From contig CAJNDS010000664.1 in the NCBI GenBank assembly GCA_905221605.1, forward strand, positions 1-64,000: DNA of 64,000 bases. Direction: 5' to 3'. Origin of the DNA: Symbiodinium natans (lineage: Eukaryota; Sar; Dinophyceae; Suessiales; Symbiodiniaceae). The notes beneath the pieces are model-generated. The model made no database searches. It saw only the letters and a program-made list of their open reading frames with translations, and was not told the origin of the DNA. Both the position numbers and the translations under genes were made by a program. How positions within the stretch are numbered: the stretch's first letter is position 1; each line of letters begins with the position of its first letter. Shown piece after piece: positions 1 through 12,049 of this stretch.

Positions 1-2196
1 ATCCACGAGAGCTTCAATAGCCTATTTGAACCGATCCTCGTATCAATCAAATAATATCGTTCAATAGATATTTAATTCATTCATATCTTCTTGTCCGATA
101 ATTAATGATCATCAGAATCGCCAATCTAATATAGAGATCAAAAGGGAAGCCAATTGACGTCTAATCTGAGAAGCTACCCCGTGACGACTTCCAAAGCTTG
201 TCTGAGTCTGAACAAGCTTGTCATCAGGGAAATTGACCGGGCCCAGTAGACGTGTCATCATGTTGCTGAGTTTGGGGGTTTGGTCTCTGCAAGTCCGATA
301 TGGGGGGGAGAGCAATGCTTACATCAAGGGGTGGAGGGGGCGGGTTGGGTGGAGGGGCAGGGCGGAGGGGTAGTAGAGGGAATTGCGAACCGCACCCTTC
401 TGACATGAATCCACCGAACCACTCCAGGCGAGCAAGGAAGTGAAGCCGTGAAGGCGAAGACTTGCAACGCTTCCTTTTCGTTGTGAACAACCTTGCTTTG
501 AAGGAATACCACACAAGGGTCGTCGTCTGCCTGCCCTACGAATTTCGCAAAGCAGATTGCAAAGCAGATTGCAAAGCACATTGGCTCTGCCCAAGCTGGC
601 GCGTTCATCGCATGAACAAAATACAAATATCTAACGCGAGAATGCACATTAACTAGTTTGGAAAGGTGCTTGGTTTGCACGTCCATCACCTTGGCCTCAC
701 CTCGACCTGCGTGGTTGAGCTCTTGTTAGAGCGACCTCAGTCAGTGGTGGAGGGCCGATTTTCATCGTTTGAGACGTGGTGGATGTCGGGTCTAGGTATG
801 CAGGGCACGGCTGTGACCCCTTAATCTCGGTATCAGGCAGGCATTCCCGGCGGACGAGATATGCTGGAACCTGACAGCAGATTTCTCTATGTCTCTGTTT
901 CGATCTCAAACCGGGACAGACACTGCTTTTTTTGCTCGCGGTCTTCGAAATCAAAAGGCTTCCTGACAGTTTGTGCGTGCCGCATGCCACTGTGCAGGGA
1001 CTGGCTTGGCCGGAGAGCGTTGAAGCCACTACAGCAAAAATCCTGGAGCCGATTCGCTGTGGGCCTATTGTCAAAACAGTTGTACCCGTCCCTCCTGGAG
1101 GGTGCAGGAGGACCCTTCCGGATCAGGAGACCCTGTTTAAGCCAGCGATGTCTTGTGAGGGGACCAATTTCAGAAGGAATGATGCAATTTCGAAATCTAG
1201 AAATCACAGCGAAGGCAACTATTAGGCAGCTGGTCTCGGGCTCTGGCGTCCTCCTTCATTCCCGAGTCGATGTACTCAACAAGCACTTTGAACCTGGAAC
1301 AGTGACATCCACACCCAAGACCGCCATGCTGCAGTATCCTTGCATGGGGTCGGGGCAGCGTCATTGCGAGTACTAAGGGTGAAGAGCGCTACTTCAGTCT
1401 CTGGGGCGCCCACCAGTTCGGAGGCTTCCCTTTATCCTCAGCTTCCTGGCCAAGCCAGCGGTTGTGGTCGGATTTGTTTTTCCCGGCGATTGCCTTCGTC
1501 CTTTGTGCATCAAGAATGGAACCATATCGTCCCTGCAGAACCAGCATGTCTCATATTGCCTGTAGGGAGCCTTCCCCCGGCGCCTCGTACGGCTTGTCCT
1601 CCATCTCAGCCTTCTCCGGGAGGAGCAAAGGGCGGAAGTCGAGTTCATGGAGCCGAGCGCAATACACGAAGACTTCAGGCTGAGCTCCCAACATCCCTCG
1701 CCACTCTTGCACTGACCCAGCCTCCGAAGCAACGCATGCCAAGGGACTTTCTTGGTGCCTAGTCATATCTTGTCATATCTTGTCATATCTTGTCATATCT
1801 TGTCATATCTTGTCATATCTTGTCATATCTTGCTGTAGTGTGCCCATGGATGCTTTCCGAGACTCACTGCGTCATGCAAAGGCGCCAGGGGGGGAGGGCC
1901 TAGTACGGGATTCTGGTAGACCTCCACCGCCATTCCTTCCTCGAAGCGGCGCCTGGCCAAGGTCTGCGGGGCTCCGGATATGGACGTCGGGCTGACTCTA
2001 CAGTACAAGCTAGGAAAAACTGGGCCTACCAGGCCTCCTACAACCCTGAACATCCCTTAGCCCAGCACAGTTCAAGTCATGAGTCATTAGCGTGAACCAG
2101 GCACCTTACCCAGAAAACACCGTGCAACAAGGGATCTGTTGATGGTGGCAAGCATTGGAAGCTTGGGACGCCTCCGATAGATGCCCTACAACTGCG
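1..2196. other. No recognisable gene
   Basis: Both strands were read; the open frames overlap, are short and have no recognisable motif. Only the decanucleotide repeat inside this stretch stands out. Confidence 0.5.
1766..1832 (+). repeat. Decanucleotide tandem repeat
   Basis: About 6.5 perfect copies of the 10-mer TCATATCTTG occur in a row. No other copy of this unit was seen in the window. Confidence 0.95.
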
Positions 2197-2197
2197 A

Positions 2198-2281
2198 AGG
2201 GTTTAGGGTTGAGGGTTTAGGGTTTAGGGTTGAGGGTTTAGGGTTTAGGGTTTAGGGTTTAGGGTTTAGGGTTTAGGGTTG
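2198..2281 (+). repeat. TTTAGGG telomere-like array
   Basis: About 11 units of TTTAGGG, with two TTGAGGG variants at the left end. Degenerate CCCTAAA-like words follow at 2410-2530. Confidence 0.95.
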
Positions 2282-5170
2282 CAGTTCCTATGCAGTGCGT
2301 TCTTTGTTCCGCTTCAATACTAGTTGGCCACTACCTGGAAGACTGGCGGAGTTTCTCAGACGCGCCACCCCTTCCCATTCCAACATCGGCGCACAGAAGG
2401 GAGAAGGATAAACCGAAACCTTAAACGCCCAAACCCTGACCCTGAAACCCTAAATAATCCTAGTCTCTAAACCCACCATGAACCACCGAGAGCAGAGTGA
2501 AAACTCCAAACCCTACACCCCCAAAACCCACCATGAACCAAGGAGGGGCGGGGGGTCCATGGGGGGGAGGGGGGGGGGGTCCATGAATGCTTTTTTTTTC
2601 ACCGAGCCGTCAGGTAAATGGGAGAGACACTCGCACACGCACACATGCACACAGTTCTTTGACAAGACATTCCCAAAGGTCCCTGGGCCGCTGGCCACAC
2701 ATGGTGTGGTGGCAGGTGGTCGAAGAGGGGATCCTCCGATGGCAGCAATGATGAAGGCTTCAGCTAGTCGGGGTGCAGGGCAAAGTTTAGGCTTGGGCTC
2801 GGCTTACGCGTCTGCTCGCGGCTACAGTCTGTGCTCGCACCTTGACTTTTCACTCCTATACGTGCTCTGAACATGTCGTCCGCAATAATCCTAACTCCAG
2901 TTCTATTCGTAGTCTGGACCAAGAAGGGCTCCATAGAAATGGTACGGAAATCTCAGATGCTAGTTACAATCGGAGGATGCCGGCCTTCCGGCCAGTCAAG
3001 GCGATAACCTTGTAGGCCACCAGTGTGACCTGAGTGCCGCGGGAAGATGTGGAAAGTTTCTACTCTGTTCACTCTCCAAGTTCTTTGGGACGCTGTACTA
3101 TGGAACGTCCTTGTCGCCAGATTCTTTCAACACGAACGCAACTTCGCAACCACTCCTGGGGAAGGCCCCAGAATTAGCATCCGTGCTTTAAAATCTGTGA
3201 ATCATAATGTCGACCACCTGCGGTAAGGCCAACAGAAGCATGTCCCTATGCCTCCTTCTCCCAGCCGTTGGCTGCATTTGCTATGCCCCGTGCTGGCTGC
3301 GCCGTCTCCCCAAGATGCCTTGGCACATCTACCGACTCAGAATCTCATGGCTTGCAATCCTTAGGTACTTGGAGCTTGAGATCGATTTCACTTTCAGGTT
3401 GCTACTAGAAAGTGCAGAGGATAAGCAGCCCTCACATTCTGTGACTCGAAGCTGTTACATGGATTCCAACATGTTCTAGTCTGCTGTGGGGCACACGGTT
3501 GCAATTGTTTAACCCGAATGTGGTAATACTTAGCTGATATCACAGCATGAAGCTTGCAGCCAGAAGAGAACAACCTCCCACGTTCGGACAGCTTATTGTC
3601 CATATGATATTCTCTTCGCTGGTTAGCCTGGCTTGGCTACACAGGCCACCACTGGCCCGCAGCACCGAAATCTAGATCAAATTAAGGCTCCCGCCAGCGT
3701 GAGTCCTTTGGAGACCATGCCGACACCGGCCTTCGTTACAAGCCGCCACAGTCAGGAATGAGCCCCGTTGGCTGCCGGGACAACCAAACACATGGCGTCT
3801 GATATTGGGCTGCCGAAGCTTGGTACACCCTGACGACATCCGGACACTATTGTTGAGAGCCACAGCCAAGCGACTCCCCTATCAAAAGTGGTGCTCGCAG
3901 ATTCTCCAGTGGTACATGGGCCCGCTTCCTGGCTGCATGTTCGTCACGTGCAGTTCAGCAGCAACAGTCCCGTGTTGCATCAGCTAAAGCTTCGCAACAC
4001 AAAGGTGGCAGGTCAACTGGCTTACTGGCAGCGGGGAGCTCTGGTCTTTACAGATTCTTGGATCCACGGCCTCCACCGAAGTTTTGCAAGGTTGCCCTCC
4101 CAAGACCCGAGAGCTAACAGCAGCCGCACAAGCAAGCGCCGGTGTCACTGTGAGTTCGACGCCAGCTTGACCTCATAGCAGATGGCGTCCGTGCCTGGAC
4201 ATGGGAAGGCCAAGGAGTGATACAGGGTACAACCCCATCCCCAAAAAGAAGAAAAGAGCTCCACCAGGTTAGAAACCGGCGTGCCCGAGCATGGGACCAA
4301 AAATACCTGGTGCATTCTTGGGGACCCTTCGTATAGGTAATCATCGAAAACAAAGGATTCTGATGTTGATCAGACGGTCTTGGTTGCAACTTCTGTTTAT
4401 GAAGCTTGAGGTCTGCGAACGTTGGACTTGAGGCTGACTTTGGGTGGATATGGGGTGGTTTCGGACATCTCGAGTTGATTTGGGTAGGCGCGGCCTGTCT
4501 TCCCGCACTTTTGATTGACGTGTTCCGCGGGGGTGGGCTGGGGGTGGAGGGCCTCTTGCGTGCGGTGGGGTGAGCTAGACGGAGATTAAGACGGTTGTGT
4601 TTTCTGAAGCTACGACATCCAGCCCCAGATGAGCCCAAACCCCCCGAGTTCACGATTTCCTGTCGGGAATCAGCATTCCTCCTAGTGTTTGGGGGATCCG
4701 GAGATGGGGCAGACACGGTACGGAGGATCCAACTTTTAAAGGGTTCCACAGGATTGCACGAAGCATCTCTCAGACTGGTCTACGTATCGCCTGCGGATTT
4801 GTCGTGCCTTGCACACCCGTACAAGCACATCAACACCAATGCATCTGGCTGTTTCTCCAGAATAGGGGTACCCCTAGTATTCCCTATGATCCTTATCATA
4901 GGATCCCCCAAAAAGGGCACCCCCATTTTGGTAAACCCCTTGTCAATGTCCGCCCCAACCCCCAACCCCCCCCCCCCCTTTCAAGGGAGCCGCCACAGGC
5001 CAACTCGCTTCTTCTCCAACTCTGTCACAGTGGCAAGTGCAGCTTGCAATGGAAAGTGCAAGCAAGGCTGGAAGGCCAATGGCTCCGTAAGCGTGCAGCC
5101 CCCCCTTTTTTATCGGAAGCATGGACGAGGGTTGAGATTCTCTTGAGATCCTAAACGGCCCTAAGCCCCT
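2282..5170. other. No recognisable gene
   Basis: This holds homopurine/homopyrimidine runs and overlapping open frames without motifs. A terminal-inverted-repeat element at 4851-4939 is listed separately. Confidence 0.5.
4851..4939. mobile_element. Family A short inverted-repeat element (copy 1)
   Basis: The left end GTTTCTCCAGAATAGGGGTA faces the right end CACCCCCATTTTGGTAAACC as an imperfect inverted repeat. Internal CCTTATCATAGGATCC matches the core of the other family A copies. There is no coding capacity. It is a MITE-like non-autonomous element. Confidence 0.7.
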
Positions 5171-5171
5171 G

Positions 5172-5466
5172 GCCGTCCTAAACCCTAAACCCTAAACTTC
5201 AAAAACCCCCAAACCCTAAAACATCCTAAACCCCAAAGCCCCAAAACCCCCAAAACCCTAAAGGCCGAAAACCCCTAAAGAGGCCAGAGCGCATCCTCGG
5301 ATCCTTCGCGGCCAAAGAACTCCCAGTCGCCCTCCCTTGTTCTTAGTACTCAAACGAGGGAATTAGGGCTATAACCCTAAACCCTAAACCCTATAACCCT
5401 ATCACCCTAAACCCTAAACCCTAAACCCTAAACCCTCTACCCTCTAACCCTAAACCCTAAACTCTT
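5172..5466 (-). repeat. CCCTAAA telomere-like tracts
   Basis: Degenerate C-rich words run from 5172 to 5275, and a cleaner CCCTAAA array runs from 5372 to 5466. It forms the left half of a convergent pair with the G-rich tract that follows about 100 bp later. Confidence 0.9.
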
Positions 5467-5563
5467 TAAGGGATTATATGGGGCCCTCTGGGGCGCCGGG
5501 CTGGGGTCGAGGCCCTGCTGTTCGATCAGGGCCGGCACCCACCTTACCCGGCGGGGGAGAGGG

Positions 5564-5650
5564 TTTAGGGTTTCGGGTTTCGGGTTTAGGATTTAGGGTT
5601 TAGGATTTAGGGTTTAGGGTTTAGGATTTAGGATTTAGGGTTTAGGGTTC
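5564..5650 (+). repeat. TTTAGGG telomere-like array
   Basis: TTTAGGG units are mixed with TTTCGGG and ATTTAGG variants. It is the right half of the pair with the C-rich tract ending at 5466. Confidence 0.9.
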
Positions 5651-7410
5651 CAGCCCAAAACCCAAACCCCACAGAAAGACAAAATCCACGCCAAAACCCA
5701 CGCCAAAACCATATGCTTAAGGGCTCAACCCTAACGATCTTACTGAACCCAGCCCTAACCCTGAGAACCCTATTCAACTTGTCACTCTCTCTCTGGCATC
5801 CGAGGGTCAATCACCTATTGGCTCCCCAGCTATATGTACCAAGGCACCAGCCTGCAAGTCCATACCACGTAGGGATGGGGGGGGTCGCGCATACAACCTA
5901 CTGTATGCCTTGCAAACCCCTTCAACCGTTGGGGTCTTGGGGCTGTAAACCCTCTAAACCCGGCAAAACCTGTAAGCCCTATGAGCCCTACACACCCTGA
6001 AACCCTTCAACGCCGCCAACCCCCCAAACCCTAAACTCCATGCCCAAAGCCCAACCCCAATCCCGAAACCCAATAACCCAGCAACCTCTGCACAGGGAGG
6101 GAAAGAGCCCCCCCAATGGAGTCCATGACCACATCAATATAAGAGACAAATGTTGTAGCGTGCCATCTTATACCATTTTTCTTAAGTCAGATGATTTTAT
6201 ACAGTGTAAAGGTCATTGAGGAACTTATTCGGAGCCTACCTCGAGTTCTATGGCTCCCAAGGCCATCGCCGGCAGTGAGTCGCCGAGTAGTATTCCACTC
6301 CTGCCATGCACATGTGTGGTGATCCTGAGGGGAACGACCCCCAAGTAGAACTTAGAGAGGACCCAGAAAGATCAGAAAGATGGGGAGTGAACAGAGAACG
6401 AGGGGAATAGATTGGCTCTTCGGAATCTGAGCTTCCAGGCGGTCTGTCTTCAGGTATGGCCCAATGCCTCAGCTGCAGGCGGAGAAGTGATGATCCTTGC
6501 CCTGTTGCATCCAGAGATCTAAAGCACGATGGCTCTTCACTGGGGCGAGAGCCTATGGCTGCTTCGATCTGCGAGGCTGAGATTCCGCTCTTGGTGGACA
6601 GGATTCTTGCTGCGGGGGACTCCTCCATGCGCAAAGATGTGGCAAGCAATCTTCGCCACCTAAATAAGCTATCGAAGTGACCCCGTAGCATCCTAAACCC
6701 CAAACCCTAAACCCTAAACCCAAGCCATTTGAGGCCAACACCCCGCCTGCAGCGTTTCAAGCCGCTCCCTTTCGGCTCTTTTCTCCGCTTCCTCGTCACA
6801 AAAGGCGATTTCAGGACTCAGGGGACAACTTCTGGCTGGTTCTCAGTCGGGAATGAGGGAATGAGGTACCCTGAAACATCCCTTAACCATGATATAGGGC
6901 CCTATTTCCCTCATTCCCTACTAAGAACCAGGGGGACTTTCATAACTCGGGGAGACTCCTCCCCTAATATGAACCCCCCCGGCTGCCCCCTAATAGCTTA
7001 CATTCATGGTGGCGACTGTGCAGCCCTGGTTGGTGGGCCGATGTCGCAAATGTGCAGGTCCTACTATGTGCTGAATCAATGCGAATCAACACAGTGCTCC
7101 TCCTGCTGCTCCCGCAACAGCTGCTTGGTCTTGTACTCGTCCTGTCGAGAATGCAAGCTACGCATATGGGCCCTAGGCTGATCACCAGAGCTTCTTTTTG
7201 CTTGATTGCGCTGTTTCAATGTAAAAAACAACAATCAGATACCCAAAAAATCGTGCATTGTGCACTCCCACGCTGTTGCCACCCCTTGCCCTTGGAAGCA
7301 TTGGGAGGCCCGAGGCTCCCGAGATGTCCTGCTCCGTCATGTCCAAGGCTGTAGGCAGGCGCCTCAGCTGCCGGTTACAGGGAGGCAAGAGCAAGCTCTC
7401 AGTGTGGCGG
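5651..7410. other. No recognisable gene
   Basis: It contains scattered C-rich telomere-like words (5940-6070, 6690-6722) and one inverted-repeat element. No exon could be supported. Confidence 0.5.
6838..6920. mobile_element. Family C short inverted-repeat element
   Basis: The left arm TGGTTCTCAGTCGGGAATGA pairs with the right arm TCATTCCCTACTAAGAACCA with few mismatches. The core is short and non-coding. No convincing target-site duplication is visible. Confidence 0.75.
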
Positions 7411-7439
7411 CCTAAACCCTGAACCCTAAATCCGAAATC

Positions 7440-8526
7440 CTAAACCGGCTCTGCATCTTCTGCTTGGCCAGCGGCTGAAGAGCCTGTTGCTGCGACGCAG
7501 TGGATCCTGAACATGGGATGTCCGCCCCGCCCTCGCCGGACAACGGGTAGAGACGATCCGTGTTTGCGTGATAGCTAGGGCTCCCGGACCTCCGATCCTG
7601 TGCAGCTTGCTTTCGCGGAACTCCATCCTGGGGGAGGAAATGTGCCAGAGCTGAGCTCAAAGAGCAACTCGAGGCACACAGCGCTTTCACTTGCATCACC
7701 TCTCCATTTGAGACCAGTCTTTGCATTGAGAGGCCGGCTGCGCTGCCTTTTCGACATCAAGATCCCAGACCTTGCTCTCACTTTAAGCACAAGACCCTTA
7801 CCGCCTCGGAGTATCGGGTGGCCAGACAATGGGCGTATGTATATATGTACTCCGGGTAGTGTTCATAGACTGACCACCCTGCAGTGGAACGCCTGAGCCT
7901 CCGACCACGTGACACTTCACGTCTGCGGAAGCCCCAGAGCTGCGCGACCAGCCTCTCTTCAAGAAGCCGGTCGCGCTCGACTCCTGCATGGAAAGAGCAG
8001 AGACTGCCGTTTTGCTGTCTAAGCATCGACACATGCTTCCAGCCCATTCAATTGAGTGGGCCTGCGTTCGAGTCGTCCGGGTCTTATCCATGCGTGGCTC
8101 ACCTGCACGCGCAGCAGCTTGGCGAAAGCGGCTTCTCAAAAGCAGCTTCAGTGCACCACTGACCATACCCAGATGAGACTGGGCCCCCCCTCTTTCATCA
8201 ACGATGTAGAAGTTGACCTGATTTGGCCAAAGAGCTGTCCCCGACTTGGCAATACGATCCGCAAGTGGATTTCACCATGCTTCTGTTTGCAGCTGGCAAA
8301 CTGCTTCACTGACATTGATGGCAATGCCTCTTTTCATACTCCCATCGAAAGCTATTGCAGGCCAGCGTGTAAGCTTCGGTCTACAGTGAGTGACGGGTCT
8401 CAAAGCTAAGCAGGCTGTCGAGATTGGCACCCCCGAGTCACACGCCATGAACGAATTCGTTAGGCCGTTGAGGAACCTTTGCAGCCCCGCCTTCATGTGC
8501 TCCCCCTTGGTGGTCATCAGCTTCAT
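7440..8526 (-). CDS. Unassigned gene: candidate exons ending near telomere-like repeat
   Basis: The best exon is 8526-8431: an AG acceptor, then MKLMTTKGEHMKAGLQRFLN and GLTNSFMACDSG (32 codons), then a GT donor. Downstream candidates are about 8149-8104 (donor GCAG|GTGAGC), 7630-7593 (MEFRESKLHRIG, donor GT) and an ORF that runs into degenerate TTTAGGG repeat near 7440-7415, where its stop lies. The order, strand and splice signals are compatible with one gene. The family is not recognised. Confidence 0.35.
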
Positions 8527-8599
8527 CTCACCAGAAGAAGGCCTCTGAGTTTGGGATTTCAAAGAGGGGCATCTTTTGGGGGAGTTCCCATAATAAGGC

Positions 8600-10026
8600 T
8601 TACAGTAACACATATATAGTCACATAGCCTCACATAGCAGGTGGATTTTTTCGGAAATGCGCAGCTCCAGGCCCTCCAATCACCTGGCACCCTCAATGCT
8701 CAATGCTATGAGCTTCGGAACAGCATCCAGCAGCCTAAGAGGCCCTTTACTCAGACATGATCCGGCAGTCGCGAAGCCCCAAACCGTAATCTGGACCCTA
8801 GCATCCCAGCGATCTTGCAGAGAGTGGAGGGAGGGAATATTCTGGTAGATGGCATGATCCCCAAGTTCAACTGAGTTAGGGTTATAAGGATCAGATCTAG
8901 CCACGTAGGAGGTTCCGACAACTAGGCTGCCTATTTTGGGGGGGGGGGGGGTTCCCGCAAAGTTTTTGATGGGGCTTCCTACCTACTTAGAGGTCCAGCA
9001 AACCTTAGCTACCCCCCAGTTACTACCTAACAGCTTAACTGCCTTGAGCCAAGAAGAAGCCCCCTTCTCATGCCCCCCTTCAAGTCCCTTCTGAAGCTCC
9101 CCTTGAATTCATTATTCTCCAAGCTTCAAGCCCCTTCTCATGTCCCCCTCAAACAACATCTGAAACTATAACTTCCTGCATCAATGGCTGGGCTTGGTCG
9201 TATCTTCCAACTTGCTGTCAGATGAGAGCTTTGGTCAGTTGCATGAACCCTCGCATGTCGGGCCTACAGCTGCGAGCAAGACCTCGGGCCAACAGGCAGC
9301 GATAGACCAAAGTGGAGCGAATTCCGGCAACGTTCCGGCATCAACGTGTCACACGAAGCCCCACATGCAGCAACTGCAAGCCATCATGTGACGTCGTATG
9401 TCCGACTGACATGCAAGACACTGCAAGACCCCTTTTGACAGATCTAGCTACCATGCTCTTTGAGATGCCGGTCAAGCGGTTCTGAGCCTACGCCCGCCAA
9501 GCTTCGCACGATACGTAATGCAGCAGCAGCACCAGAGGGCCAGAAACCCTCCAAGTATCATGCCTGGGCATGCGCTGTTACACTGTGCGCCTGCCAAGGC
9601 CCCCTTGCAGCCCCTACGTCGGAGCCCCTACGTCGGAGCCCTTGGTATTCCGAGCCCGTAGACATCCGTGACCCTTGTGACATCTGTGACACATTCGGCC
9701 CATACAGTGGGTCAACCTGGTCTTGGGGCCACGGCCCACAAGCAGCAGGATCTGAACTCCACAGGCCTAGGGGTTGTTTCTTGCGCCAGCCTTCCTGCAA
9801 GAATACCCCCACACCGCTACAGTAGCTGCCCCCAACCCCAGAATCCCTTCAGGGCAATTTCGAGTCCTGCAAGTGGAACTGCAAAGGCAGAGCTGTTAGG
9901 GCGAAGATGCATCTGCACACCTCGCTTTAGTAGCGAGCCCCTGGCCAGCTCGCTACCGCGACCGCCGACGGGGCATGCCCAATCGAACTCGCAGTTCTCG
10001 AAGTTCTGGAGCCGACTTTGCCACTG
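8600..10026. other. No recognisable gene
   Basis: There is a 12-base G run near 8939 and a repeated CCTTCTCATG(C/T)CCCC motif near 9065-9150. Nothing coding could be supported. Confidence 0.5.
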
Positions 10027-10098
10027 CTAACCCTAAACCCTAAACCCTAAACCCTGAACCCTGAACCCTGAACCCTAAACCCTAAACCCTGAACCCTA
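10027..10098 (-). repeat. CCCTAAA telomere-like array
   Basis: About 10 units of CCCTAAA/CCCTGAA. It is the left member of a convergent pair with a 125-bp non-repeat spacer. Confidence 0.95.
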
Positions 10099-10222
10099 TC
10101 CCACCATCCACCATCTTCCATTACGGCTCTTTGGGCCTCTTATTTACTCAAACACCTACCAGGGGAACGGGCAGGAAGGCAAAGGGCTTGCAGTTTTGGA
10201 TGAAGTTCACGGGGGATCAAAA

Positions 10223-10279
10223 GGGTTTAGGGTTTAGGGTTTAGGGTTTAGGGTTTAGGGTTTAGGGTTTAGGGTTTAG
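10223..10279 (+). repeat. TTTAGGG telomere-like array
   Basis: About 8 perfect TTTAGGG units. It is the right member of the convergent pair. Confidence 0.95.
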
Positions 10280-11800
10280 GGGCCCCCTGAACACCCCCCC
10301 CCCCCGCCCTCTGCCCTACAAACCCTCCGCAAAGTTCCAAGCGCCGCAAGCCCGAACCCGCCAAACTCTTGCCAGTCCTCGCAAAACTGCTGCGTCGCGG
10401 GCCGCTCCCCTTTCAGGCAAAGGAGCTGTTCTACTGGCGATTATTCTTAGCAGCAGGAGTACTACCAATGGTAATAGCACTGACTATAGTCATAGTTATG
10501 CAAGTACAACAGTAATGCAAGACCAGTTTGATAGTAATTCTGATGGATTCTGCTCTTGAAGTTCTAGATCTGCATGGGATTTACAGTTCGGTCCCGGCCT
10601 GATGCATTGCAGGCAAAGTCGTTGCCCGTGCTGCACATCAGACCTGACGGCATAGAAGACATGTCAAACTGAAATCTTCCAAGGATCGGTTCGTTCCTTC
10701 TTTGAGAGACTGCCCAGTGGACCTACAACTCAGCCACATGAAGATCCTAGCTAAACGAGATGAGACCAGGCTAGTGTCAGCCATCCCACGTTGAATTGCA
10801 GAGATGCCTTGGCGATCAATTGGCCTCCCTCCCGCACTATGAAACCATGTCAGCCATCGACTTCTGTAGTCTGGGCCGCCTCTTGAAAACGGTTCGAGTA
10901 ATGCGCTTACCTACTCCTACGTAGCGGAACCAGTGAACCAGCGGCCCAGCTACAGCCCTGAGAACTCCGTCACGCATGAGGTTTTTGGGCCCCCAGCTTC
11001 TGGTCTGCATCGCGCTGCTGCCACAGCCATCGGGACATGCGCCTTTAAGACCCCATTCCATCCATTATTTGCCCACAACAAGCTGGGTGGTGAGTGGGCT
11101 GGCAGCTGTTCAGCAACCCTCAATTTGGCGTTCCAGTGGCAAACTTGGGTCCGTGCTCCAATTTGAGCTGACCTCGGCATGGCGGCATGCCCGGCTGCGG
11201 ACAGGGCGAGGACACATGCTCGCCCTATGTGCCGACGGTAGCTGAATCCAGCAAGGCCCCAGGCCGACAAGGTATTCGGGATTCAAACAAAACAAAATGA
11301 CCACCTCGCTTTTTTGAGCAATCTCCCAGCTCAAGAAGGGCCCTCGCTAAATCCCCCATATCGACTCAAACATGCCTGAGACCCCAAAGAGCCTTCTGAA
11401 TTAAAATGGATCCGGGATCCCCATGAGCTGCATGGGTCAGTGAGCACGCGGCCAGCCAGATGGATTCAGGAAGAGGGAACCTGTCCACAACCTCAGGTGA
11501 CATGAAAGGAAGAAGAGATGACTAATGGTGCTTGTGGGCCTCGTGGGGTGTGCGTTCATGGGTTGGACTGAGGATGGCTACTGTTGCAAAGTCATGAAAC
11601 TTTGAGGGCTTTCAGGCGACACCATGACGACGAGTGAGGCAAGCAGCCTCAACATTCGCGACTGCGAGTTTGGCATCGCCTGGCATGCAGCACTCATCTC
11701 ATAAACCAATAACCCCAAATTCTACCTGATCCTTCGGCAAACATGCAAGGACTCACGGAAGCAACTGGGCATTGGCAGTCCCGCGGCTGCCAACTCCTCG
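10280..11800. other. No recognisable gene
   Basis: Both strands were read; only short overlapping frames without motifs were seen. Confidence 0.5.
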
Positions 11801-11807
11801 TCACAAC

Positions 11808-11973
11808 TTACCCATCTTCACAACTTGACAAGGCACGCATCTCAGAACTGCATAGGTCATTCTTGCTTTTAGGCTTAAGCCCGCGCAAGTATCAGACGAG
11901 AACACAGAAATCAACTGCATGGCCTGCTGCACAGCTTGCTCGAATTGAGCATAAAGTGCTGACGACCTTGAGT
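11808..11973 (-). CDS. Unassigned exon candidate
   Basis: The minus strand reads SSALYAQFEQAVQQAMQLIS, then VFSSDTCAGLSLKARMTYAV and LRCVPCQVVKM. It starts after an AG and ends at a good GT donor (GATGG|GTAAGT). No family is recognised and no neighbouring exons were found. Confidence 0.35.
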
Positions 11974-12049
11974 GCATCCGCAGATGCACGTGGCATCTGG
12001 TGAACGCGTGGCGTAGACAGGTGTGCCTCAACCTGGTCAACTACAAGGC

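Noticed and set aside
4114-4749. A 211-codon minus-strand open frame
   Set aside because: Pro/Ser/Arg-rich with no domain, no splice context and overlapping open frames on the other strand; typical of chance frames in GC-rich DNA.
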